NCBI GenBank assembly: GCA_963786765.1
Contig: CAWBAJ010000019.1
Span: 191,821 to 255,820, forward strand
Source: DATKNA01 sp963786765
Lineage (GTDB): Bacteria > Actinomycetota > Actinomycetes > Actinomycetales > Kineosporiaceae
Length of the DNA: 64,000 nucleotides
Reading direction: 5' to 3'
A program made the position numbers and the translations under genes. The notes under the pieces are model-generated. The model did no database searches. It worked only from the letters and a program-made list of their open reading frames with translations, and was not told the origin of the DNA. Below, in pieces: positions 19,353-27,031 of this stretch; within the stretch, counting starts at the first letter, position 1, and each line of letters begins with the position of its first letter.

Positions 19353-20225
19353 TCAGCCGCCCACCGCGGCGTAGCGACGCACCGCCCGGGGCCACACCAG
19401 GCGCAGCCCGGCCCAGCTGATCAGCACCCAGAGGAGCTGGACGCCGAGGCCGCGGGCCAGCGCCGGACCGTCGAGGTTCCCGGCGAGGGTGTCGATGGGG
19501 AAGCCGAACGTCGAGGGGAAGGGTGTCAGTGCGCCGACGCTCTGGGCCCAGTCCGGCAGCAGGGTCAGCGGCACGAGCCGGCCCGACAGCAGCAGCTCCA
19601 GGGTGAAGAACAGCTCGAACGGCGCGGAGACCCTTGTCGTCCAGAAGGTCGTCATCCCGAGCAGCCACAGCACCAGGGAGCGAATGAGGTAGGCGCCCCA
19701 GATCGCGACGACGAACGCGCCGGCCCGCGCCCAGGTCAGCGAGAAGGTGGGGTGGAAGACCAGTGAGAGCAGCGCGGCGATCGGCAGCCACAGCACGATC
19801 ACGACCACCTTCCACCCGGCGAAGTACGCCAGGTCGAAGTGCAGAGGGTGCATCGGCCGCAGCAGGAGAGCGGACAGGTGTCCCTCGCGGATCCGCTCCT
19901 CCCACCCGAACGGCGTGAAGACGATGTTCATGTTCCGGACGAGGGTCCAGACGATGTAGTACGCCACGAAGTCGCCGCGGGTGACGCCGCCGACCGAGCC
20001 GCCCTGCGCACTCGCGACCGTCGTCCAGACGACCAGGTACACGACGGGCTCGACGATCATGCCGATCATGTAGGCGTAGTTGGCAGCGCGGTACTGGAAC
20101 TGCTCGGTGATCGCCGTCCGCGCGGTGGTCAGGTAGAAGTCGAGCAGGTGGCGGGGCCCGCGCCGGCCCGGACCGTCCCACGGCACCGTGTTGGTGGGCG
20201 CCGCGGTCATCGGCGGCGTGGTCAC
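19353..20225 (-). CDS. ABC-2 type exporter permease (PF06182/DUF990 type), first subunit
   Basis: 290 residues starting at GTG 20225, whose first bases overlap the stop of the ATPase gene (GTGA). Family features: 'TAITEQFQYRAANYAYMIGM', 'GWEERIREGHLSALLLRPMH' and 'WGAYLIRSLVLWLLGMTTFW'. About six transmembrane helices. It pairs with the next permease to form a heterodimeric channel, as is usual for this family, driven by the ATPase upstream. A later ATG (20210) is an alternative start. Confidence 0.9.
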   Translation of the reverse strand: MTTPPMTAAPTNTVPWDGPGRRGPRHLLDFYLTTARTAITEQFQYRAANYAYMIGMIVEPVVYLVVWTTVASAQGGSVGGVTRGDFVAYYIVWTLVRNMNIVFTPFGWEERIREGHLSALLLRPMHPLHFDLAYFAGWKVVVIVLWLPIAALLSLVFHPTFSLTWARAGAFVVAIWGAYLIRSLVLWLLGMTTFWTTRVSAPFELFFTLELLLSGRLVPLTLLPDWAQSVGALTPFPSTFGFPIDTLAGNLDGPALARGLGVQLLWVLISWAGLRLVWPRAVRRYAAVGG

Positions 20226-21247
20226 GGAGCGACCCCGCCGGCGAAGGCGCGCTCGATGACGTCCTCGATGGACGGGTCCTCGATCGTCAGGTCGTCGACC
20301 CGGTGCTCCGTGAGGATCCGCCCCGCCACGGCGGACGTCCGCTCCCGCTCGACCAGCAGCACGATCCGGCCGCCCTCGGCCTGCACGACCTCCCCGTACC
20401 CCGACATCTGGGCGGACAACTGATCAGGGGCGTCGGCAACCGGATCGGCCAGCGTGACCGTGACCGTCTGCCGCGCCCGGAACCGGTCGGCGAGTGCCCG
20501 CAGCGAGCCGTCGAAGAGCAGCCGGCCGGTGTCGATCAGCAGGACGCGGGAGCACAGCGCCTCGACGTCGGCCATGTAATGGCTGGTCAGGAGGACCGTG
20601 GCGCCCCGGCGCCGGTTGTACTCCGCGAGGAACGTGCGGATCCGGCGCTGCATGACGAGGTCGAGGCCGAGGGTGGGCTCGTCGAGGAACAGCACCTGCG
20701 GCTGGTGCAGCAGCGCCCCGACGATCTCGGCCTTCATCCGCTCGCCCAGGGAGAGCGTCCGGACTGGCTTGCGGACGAGGTCGCCGATCCCGAGCAGCTC
20801 GACGAGGTCGTCCCGGTCGCGGCGGAACGAGGCCGGGGGCAGGCGGTAGATCGACCGGTTCATCTCGTAGGAGTCCAGCGCGGGCAGGTCCCATTGCAGC
20901 TGGTTCCGGTTGCCCATCACGAGCGTGATCCGGGCCAGGAAGGCGGCCTCGCGCCGCCAGGGCACCGCGCCCAGCACCAGCGCCTCGCCTGCTGTGGGGT
21001 GGAGCAGCCCGGTGAGCATCTTGAGCGTCGTGGTCTTGCCCGCGCCGTTCGGGCCGAGGAAGCCCACGACCTCCCCGGGCTCGACCCGGAACGAGACGCC
21101 GTCGACCGCGGTCACCTCCCGGGTGCGCCGCCGGCCCAGACCGCGCAGTGCCGCGACGAGGCCGGCGTCGCGCTCGGCCACCTGGAAGGTCCGCCGCAGC
21201 CGGCGGACGTCCACGTCCGCCGCCCCGACCCTGGTGCCCGTCGTCAC
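20222..21247 (-). CDS. ABC-2 exporter ATP-binding protein
   Basis: 341 residues from GTG 21247. Walker A 'GFLGPNGAGKTTTLKMLTGL' (~residue 65), signature 'TLSLGERMKAEIVGALLHQP', Walker B 'VLFLDEPTLGLD', and H-loop 'LLTSHYMADVEALC' are all intact. The C-terminal extension ('TVTVTLADPVAD...') is typical of ABC-2 export ATPases of the DrrA/Nat class. It heads the three-gene exporter operon and diverges from ftsY with 69 bases between the starts. Substrate unknown. Confidence 0.94.
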   Translation of the reverse strand: MTTGTRVGAADVDVRRLRRTFQVAERDAGLVAALRGLGRRRTREVTAVDGVSFRVEPGEVVGFLGPNGAGKTTTLKMLTGLLHPTAGEALVLGAVPWRREAAFLARITLVMGNRNQLQWDLPALDSYEMNRSIYRLPPASFRRDRDDLVELLGIGDLVRKPVRTLSLGERMKAEIVGALLHQPQVLFLDEPTLGLDLVMQRRIRTFLAEYNRRRGATVLLTSHYMADVEALCSRVLLIDTGRLLFDGSLRALADRFRARQTVTVTLADPVADAPDQLSAQMSGYGEVVQAEGGRIVLLVERERTSAVAGRILTEHRVDDLTIEDPSIEDVIERAFAGGVAP

Positions 21248-21316
21248 CCGCCGGACGCTACCGGCAGGCACCGACCCGGTTCCCGTGGATTACCAGCCAG
21301 CCGACAGAATCGTCCG

Positions 21317-22522
21317 GTGAGCAGCACCGAGTACCTCGAGATCATCACCGCCGCGATCGTCGTCCTGGCCGGCGGCGGCGCGGCCGTCCTCGTCGGGCGG
21401 CGACGGCGGTCGGCTCCGCCACCGGAGGCGCGCGGACGGCCCACTCCGGGGGTCGACTACGCCCCGGGGGTGGGTGACGACGCCGAGGTCCCGCGGGACA
21501 GTGCCACCCGCACGGTGGAGAGCGTCGATCTGCCGGGCGATCCCGTCCTCGTCGAGGAACCGCCGAGCGCCGCCACCGCGCCGGCCGTCGAGATCCCGGA
21601 GCCCGTCGCCGGGCGGCTGGCTCGCCTGCGGGCACGGCTCGCCCGCTCCAACAGCTCCCTCGGGCAGGGGCTGCTCGCCCTGCTCTCGCGGGACCACCTC
21701 GACGAGGACACCTGGGACGAGATCGAGGAGACGCTGCTCGTCGCCGACGTCGGCGCCGGCCCGACGGCCGAGCTGGTGGAACGGCTCCGCCGGGACGTCG
21801 CCGTCCAGGGGGTCCGCTCGCCGGAGGCCGTGCGGGCGATGCTGCGCTCCGAGCTGCTGGAGGCCCTCGACCCCGCGATGGACCGCTCGCTCGCCGTGCA
21901 CCGGGTGGACGGGCGGCCGGCCGTCGTGCTCGTCGTCGGCGTCAACGGCACCGGCAAGACCACCACCATCGGCAAGCTCGCCCGGGTGCTGGTCGCAGAG
22001 GACAAGGACGTCCTGCTCGGCGCGGCCGACACGTTCCGGGCAGCAGCCGCGGACCAGCTGCAGACCTGGGGCGAACGCGTCGGCGTCCCGACCGTGCGCA
22101 GTGACCGGGACGGTGCGGACCCGGCCGCGGTGGCGTTCCAGGCGGTCAAGGACGGCATCGAGCAGGAGGTCGACGTCGTCCTGGTCGACACGGCGGGCCG
22201 GCTGCAGAACAAGGTCGGGCTCATGGACGAGCTGGGCAAGGTGAAGCGCGTGATCGAGAAGCAGGCACCGGTCGACGAGGTGCTGCTCGTGCTCGACGCG
22301 ACCACGGGTCAGAACGGCATGCAGCAGGCGAAGGTCTTCTCCGAGGTGGTGGACGTCACCGGCATCGTCCTGACGAAGCTGGACGGCACGGCCAAGGGCG
22401 GCATCGTCCTCGCAGTGCAGCGGGCCCTGGGCGTCCCGGTCAAGCTGGTCGGGCTCGGGGAGGGCCCCGACGACCTCGCGCCCTTCGAACCCGAGGCGTT
22501 CGTCGACGCCCTGCTGAGCTGA
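21317..22522 (+). CDS. ftsY: Signal recognition particle receptor FtsY
   Basis: 401 residues. FtsY is the membrane-side GTPase that docks ribosome-SRP complexes for co-translational insertion. The N-terminal membrane anchor 'YLEIITAAIVVLAGGGAAVL' is followed by an acidic/Pro-rich linker, the helical N domain ('LGQGLLALLSRDHLDEDTW') and the GTPase: 'VVGVNGTGKTTTIGKLA' (~208), 'AADTFRAAAADQL', 'VLVDTAGRLQNK' (~291), 'VLTKLDGTAKGG'. Start GTG 21317 lies 6 bases after CAGAAT, consistent with a leaderless transcript. Its stop abuts the thiolase remnant. Confidence 0.97.
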   Translation: MSSTEYLEIITAAIVVLAGGGAAVLVGRRRRSAPPPEARGRPTPGVDYAPGVGDDAEVPRDSATRTVESVDLPGDPVLVEEPPSAATAPAVEIPEPVAGRLARLRARLARSNSSLGQGLLALLSRDHLDEDTWDEIEETLLVADVGAGPTAELVERLRRDVAVQGVRSPEAVRAMLRSELLEALDPAMDRSLAVHRVDGRPAVVLVVGVNGTGKTTTIGKLARVLVAEDKDVLLGAADTFRAAAADQLQTWGERVGVPTVRSDRDGADPAAVAFQAVKDGIEQEVDVVLVDTAGRLQNKVGLMDELGKVKRVIEKQAPVDEVLLVLDATTGQNGMQQAKVFSEVVDVTGIVLTKLDGTAKGGIVLAVQRALGVPVKLVGLGEGPDDLAPFEPEAFVDALLS

Positions 22523-23175
<653 letters not shown>

Positions 23176-23530
23176 GACAGGCGCCGCTGGGCCGGCGTGT
23201 CGTGTCCGAAGGGCGTGTCGGTGGGGGAGCGGGGGGCCTTCTGACAACCGTTGCCGTGATTCAGATCTGCATCAGGGCGCGCCGCGCCGCGCTGCGGGTG
23301 CGCCGCTCGATGATCGCCGGCTGTACCGCGCGAGCCCTCTGTGCAACGCGTCCTCGCAGGCGGGCGGTCAGCAGCTTGGGGTGTCGCGGTATGAGTGGCG
23401 ATCATGACAACGGCTCTCGTCGTTCCTGGCCGCAGAGCGTGCCGATCGGGTCGGAGGCACGCGCCAGCAGTCCTTGCGCGGACGGGCAGGAGTAGTACAG
23501 GGTTCAACGATCCGACCCCGAGGAGGAGCC
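23176..23530. other. Intergenic region without a gene
   Basis: 355 bases between the thiolase remnant and the VOC gene. No credible coding frame. At 23257-23274 lies an 18-bp near-palindrome, TGATTCAGATCTGCATCA (16 of 18 positions symmetric), that could be an operator. The last 10 bases hold the strong AGGAGGAGCC ribosome site of the VOC gene. Confidence 0.5.
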
Positions 23531-24031
23531 GTGCTCGATCCCGACACCGTCGCCGAGCTGCATGCCCAGCGGGAGTGCGTCGTCGCCGACCTGCTGCTGC
23601 CCCCCGAGCGGCGTCCGGCAACGGCCGGGCGCGGGATCCACCACACCGCCTTGATCAGCAGCGACGTCCGGAGGACGGTGGAGTTCTACCAGGGCGTCCT
23701 CGGCTTCCCGCTGACCGACATGTTCGAGAACCGCGACTACCCGGGCTCGACGCACTTCTTCTTCGACGTGGGGAACGGCAACGCCATCGCCTTCTTCGAC
23801 CTGCCCGGTCTCGACCTCGGCCCCTACGCCGAGGTGCTGGGCGGCCTGCACCATTGCGCGCTGTCCGTGGAGCCCGCTGCGTGGGCCGCGGCCAAGGACC
23901 GGCTCGACGCCGCCGGCGTCCCCTACGAGCACATCAGCGGGACCTCGCTGTACTTCCGCGACCCTGACGGCGCGCGGCTCGAGCTCATCAGCGACCCCCT
24001 CGGTGAAATGTACGGGACGAAGGTCGTCTAG
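23531..24031 (+). CDS. VOC (glyoxalase/bleomycin resistance fold) family protein
   Basis: 166 residues from GTG 23531, 3 bases after AGGAGG. A single vicinal-oxygen-chelate domain of two beta-alpha-beta-beta-beta units: 'GIHHTALISSDVRRTVEFYQ' (first metal His), 'LGGLHHCALSVEP' (second His) and 'FRDPDGARLELISDP' (metal Glu). These three residues form the usual divalent-metal site, so it is probably an active enzyme such as a dioxygenase or lyase. The substrate is not apparent. The next gene, a serine hydrolase, is 18 bases downstream with its own -10-like box. Confidence 0.9.
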   Translation: MLDPDTVAELHAQRECVVADLLLPPERRPATAGRGIHHTALISSDVRRTVEFYQGVLGFPLTDMFENRDYPGSTHFFFDVGNGNAIAFFDLPGLDLGPYAEVLGGLHHCALSVEPAAWAAAKDRLDAAGVPYEHISGTSLYFRDPDGARLELISDPLGEMYGTKVV

Positions 24032-24049
24032 ACCCGGCACGATCGTGGT

Positions 24050-25057
24050 GTGACGGACAGCGCGCTCGCCGCGGCGGTCGGCGACCTCGCCCGGGACGCG
24101 GCGTTCTCAGGGGTCGTCCGGCTCGACGCCGGCGGCGAGGTGCTGCTGGAAGCGGCGTACGGCCTCGCCGACCGGCGCTGGGAGGTCCCGGTCACGGCCG
24201 GCAACCGGTTCGGGCTGGCCAGCGGGAGCAAAGGCATGACCGCGTTGACGGTGCTCGCCCTGGTCGAGCGCGGCACGCTCGCGCTCGGCACCCCCGCGCG
24301 GTCCCTGCTGGGCCCGGACCTGCCCCTGGTGGACGACGCCGTGACCGTCGAGCACCTGCTCGCGCACCGCTCCGGGATCGGGGACTACCTCGACGAGGAC
24401 GCCGTCGGGTCGGTCGACGAGTACGTCATGCCCGTGCCCGTGCACCGCCTCGCCACCACCGAGGACTACCTGCGGGTGCTCGACGGGCATCCGCAGGTCT
24501 CGTCGCCGGGGCAGCGTTTCGCCTACAACAACGGCGGGTTCGTCGTCCTGGCACTCTTGGCCGAGCGCGCGGCGGCCGCGCCGTTCCCCGACCTCGTCGA
24601 GGAGCTCGTCACCCGGCCCGCCGGCCTCACCGCGACGGCGTTCCTGCGCAACGACGAGCTGCCCCCGGGCGTCGCCACCGGTTATCTGTACGCGACGGGC
24701 CTGCGGACCAACGTGCTGCACCTGCCGGTCCGCGGCAGCGGGGACGGCGGCGCGTACTCCACCGTGGCCGACGTCCACCGCCTCTGGGACGCCGTGACGG
24801 CGGGGCGGGTGATCTCACCGGAGCTGGTCGAGGAGATGACGAGGCCGCGCGGCAGCAGCGGCCCCGGGAGGGACCGCTACGGGCTGGGCGTGTGGCTGCA
24901 GCCCGACGACGACCGCGTGCTCGAGCTCCACGGGTACGACGCGGGGGCGTCCTTCCACTCCGTGCACGACCGGGCTCGCCGCACGACCTGGACCGTGATC
25001 TCGAACACCAGTGAGGGGGCGTGGCCGCTCGTCCGCCTGCTGCGCGAACGGGTCTGA
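24050..25057 (+). CDS. Serine hydrolase of the class C beta-lactamase/PBP-like family
   Basis: 335 residues. The family triad is visible: 'FGLASGSKGMTALTVL' gives the SxxK nucleophile and base, 'RFAYNNGGFVVLALLAE' gives the YxN tyrosine, and 'LELHGYDAGASFHSVH' takes the place of the KTG-like HxG motif. 'TVEHLLAHRSGIGDY' is also typical. There is no signal peptide, so it probably acts in the cytoplasm on an ester or peptide rather than as a secreted beta-lactamase. Start GTG 24050 has CACGAT ending 6 bases upstream and no ribosome site. Confidence 0.9.
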   Translation: MTDSALAAAVGDLARDAAFSGVVRLDAGGEVLLEAAYGLADRRWEVPVTAGNRFGLASGSKGMTALTVLALVERGTLALGTPARSLLGPDLPLVDDAVTVEHLLAHRSGIGDYLDEDAVGSVDEYVMPVPVHRLATTEDYLRVLDGHPQVSSPGQRFAYNNGGFVVLALLAERAAAAPFPDLVEELVTRPAGLTATAFLRNDELPPGVATGYLYATGLRTNVLHLPVRGSGDGGAYSTVADVHRLWDAVTAGRVISPELVEEMTRPRGSSGPGRDRYGLGVWLQPDDDRVLELHGYDAGASFHSVHDRARRTTWTVISNTSEGAWPLVRLLRERV

Positions 25058-25097
25058 AACGAAGGTTTCACGGCCCCCGGGCCCGCGACACAACCCT

Positions 25098-25219
25098 GTA
25101 ACACGCACCATCCGCCCCGGAAACACGTCTCCGCGACCGTCGTGACGAACGGGTGCCCCGGCGTCGTGGCCCCGACGTGTTCCACACGTCCCCCCGCCGG
25201 AGAAACCGGTGGGCGTTAC
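25098..25219. promoter_or_regulatory. GTnAC/GAAAC elements upstream of amt, possible GlnR sites
   Basis: Actinobacterial GlnR binds combinations of GTnAC and GAAAC elements. Here GTAAC (25098-25102) and GAAAC (25120-25124) are 17 bases apart, and GAAAC (25202-25206) and GTTAC (25215-25219) are 8 apart. The element types fit, but the spacing is not the standard six-base pattern, so this is tentative. A TGAAAC-GAAG-GTTTCA palindrome overlaps the stop of the preceding gene (25055-25070). Confidence 0.3.
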
Positions 25220-25233
25220 CGCAAGGGGTGCGG

Positions 25234-26565
25234 ATGAACAGCGGAGACACCGCCTGGGTGCTCGCGAGCGCAGCGCTCGTGTTGCTCATGACCCCGGGCC
25301 TGGCGTTCTTCTACGGCGGCATGGTGCGCGCCAAGAGCGTCCTGAACATGCTGATGATGTCGTTCGTCACGATCGGCGTCGTCAGCGTGCTCTGGACGCT
25401 CTACGGCTTCTCGGTCGCGTTCGGCCAGAAGGGCAACGGCTTCTGGGGCGGCCTCGGATGGTTGGGGATGGGCGAGGCGCTGAAGACGCTCGCCGTCAAC
25501 GGCACCCAGCTCACCATCCCGAACACCGCCTTCTCGATGTTCCAGCTCATGTTCGCGATCATCACTCCGGCGCTCATCTCCGGCGCCATCGCGGACCGCG
25601 CGAAGTTCCTCGGCTGGTCGGTGTTCGTGACCTTCTGGGCGACGCTGGTGTACTTCCCGGTGGCCCACTGGGTCTTCAGCTTCGGTGACGCGAACGGGAA
25701 CGGCGCCGGCTGGCTCGCGAAGCTCGGCGTCGAGGACTTCGCGGGTGGCACCGCGGTCCACATCAACGCGGGCGCCGCCGGGCTGGCGCTCGCGCTCGTG
25801 CTCGGCAAGCGCAACGGCTGGCCGAAGGCGCAGTTCAAGCCGCACAACCTGCCGTTCGTGATGCTCGGGGCCGGCCTGCTGTGGTTCGGCTGGTTCGGCT
25901 TCAACGCCGGCTCGGCGCTCGCGGCGAACGGCCTCGCCGGCCTGGCGTTCACCAACACCCAGGTCGCGACCGCCACCGCAGCTCTCGGCTGGATCCTCGT
26001 CGAGCGGCTGCGGGACGGGCACGCCACGACGCTCGGCTTCGCCTCCGGCGCGGTGGCGGGCCTGGTGGCGATCACGCCGGCCTGCGCCTTCCTCGTGCCG
26101 TGGTCGGCGATCCTGCTCGGCCTGGTCGCCGGCGTGGTCTGCGCCTTCGCCGTCGGGATGAAGTACCGGCTCGGTTTCGACGACTCGCTCGACGTCGTCG
26201 GGGTCCACCTGGTGGGCGGCATCGTCGGATGCCTCTTCCTCGGGTTCTTCAGCACCACGAGGGCGAACGTGAACGGCACCGGCGGAACGGCCGTCGACGG
26301 CCTGCTCTACGGCGGCGGGTTCCACCTGCTGGGGATCCAGGCGCTGGCGGCCGGGTCGGTGCTCCTTTACTCCTTCGTGATCGCGTTCGGCCTCGGCTAC
26401 GTCATCAACAAGGTCGTCGGCTTCCGCCTCGACCGCGACGCCGAGGAGACCGGCATCGACCTCGACCAGCACCTCGAGACCGCGTACGAGACCCTGACGG
26501 GCGGCGGCTTCCGCCCGAGCGGCACCCTCGTCGCCGCGCCGAAGACCGAGGAGGTGCCCGCGTGA
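25234..26565 (+). CDS. amt: Ammonium transporter
   Basis: 443 residues, eleven transmembrane helices. Amt conducts ammonium/ammonia across the membrane and is blocked by PII. 'TAWVLASAALVLLMTPGLAF' and 'FYGGMVRAKSVLNMLMMSF' at the start, 'FPVAHWVFSFGD' and 'DFAGGTAVHINAGAAGLAL' (the two pore histidines), and 'GFDDSLDVVGVHLVGGIVG' are all standard. Start ATG 25234 follows AAGGGG. The stop overlaps the glnB GTG by four bases, so the pair is translationally coupled, as in most bacteria. Confidence 0.97.
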   Translation: MNSGDTAWVLASAALVLLMTPGLAFFYGGMVRAKSVLNMLMMSFVTIGVVSVLWTLYGFSVAFGQKGNGFWGGLGWLGMGEALKTLAVNGTQLTIPNTAFSMFQLMFAIITPALISGAIADRAKFLGWSVFVTFWATLVYFPVAHWVFSFGDANGNGAGWLAKLGVEDFAGGTAVHINAGAAGLALALVLGKRNGWPKAQFKPHNLPFVMLGAGLLWFGWFGFNAGSALAANGLAGLAFTNTQVATATAALGWILVERLRDGHATTLGFASGAVAGLVAITPACAFLVPWSAILLGLVAGVVCAFAVGMKYRLGFDDSLDVVGVHLVGGIVGCLFLGFFSTTRANVNGTGGTAVDGLLYGGGFHLLGIQALAAGSVLLYSFVIAFGLGYVINKVVGFRLDRDAEETGIDLDQHLETAYETLTGGGFRPSGTLVAAPKTEEVPA

Positions 26566-26900
26566 AGCTCGTCACCGCGGTGATCAAACCGCACAAGCTC
26601 GACGAGGTGAAGACGGCGCTGGAGGCCTTCGGCGTCCAGGGGCTGACCGTGTCGGAGGCCAGCGGCTACGGCCGGCAGAAGGGCCACACCGAGGTCTACC
26701 GCGGCGCCGAGTACACCGTCGACCTCGTGCCCAAGGTCCGCGTCGAGGTCCTCGTGGACGACGCCGACGCGTCGGACGTGGTCGAGGTCGTCGTCAAGGC
26801 CGCGCAGACCGGGCGCATCGGTGACGGCAAGGTCTGGGTGGTGCCGATCGAGGACGTCGTCCGGGTCCGGACCGGCGAGCGCGGCATCGACGCGCTGTAG
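26562..26900 (+). CDS. glnB: Nitrogen regulatory protein PII
   Basis: 112 residues. PII senses 2-oxoglutarate and ATP/ADP and controls Amt and nitrogen regulators. 'MKLVTAVIKPHKLDEVK' and the T-loop 'GHTEVYRGAEYTVDLVPKV' are complete; Tyr51 in 'RGAEYTVD' is the modification site (adenylylated in Streptomyces and Corynebacterium by GlnD). 'TGRIGDGKVWVVPIEDVVRV' is the nucleotide-binding B/C loop. It sits in amt-glnB-glnD order; could equally be called glnK because of its linkage to amt. Confidence 0.97.
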   Translation: MKLVTAVIKPHKLDEVKTALEAFGVQGLTVSEASGYGRQKGHTEVYRGAEYTVDLVPKVRVEVLVDDADASDVVEVVVKAAQTGRIGDGKVWVVPIEDVVRVRTGERGIDAL

Positions 26901-26909
26901 GTCCTGAGG

Positions 26910-27000
26910 GCCGGACCCCGCCGACGTCTTGTGTGCGCTTCTCGTGGCCTCCTGCCGCGAGATGACCACGAAGAGCGCACACAAGACGGCGGGGTCCGGC
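26910..27000. repeat. 91-bp long palindrome between glnB and glnD, TTGTGTGCGCT family copy 2
   Basis: Left arm from 26910 and right arm ending 27000 pair over 14 bp (GCCGGACCCCGCCG) plus 13 bp (TCTTGTGTGCGCT) with a 3-base bulge (ACG) on the left, and pairing partly continues inward (TCGTGG / CCACGA). The inner 11-base core equals that of the thiL-rpmB palindrome at 2045-2106. It begins 9 bases after the glnB stop and 31 bases before glnD, so it may limit read-through from amt-glnB into glnD. No T-tract. Confidence 0.8.
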
Positions 27001-27031
27001 CACGACACGTCGGCGAGGGGAGGAGCGACGC

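Noticed and set aside
18566..21247. Antibiotic export island next to smc
   Set aside because: The three genes are an ABC-2 exporter, but there are no biosynthetic or resistance genes around, so a drug link is not supported.
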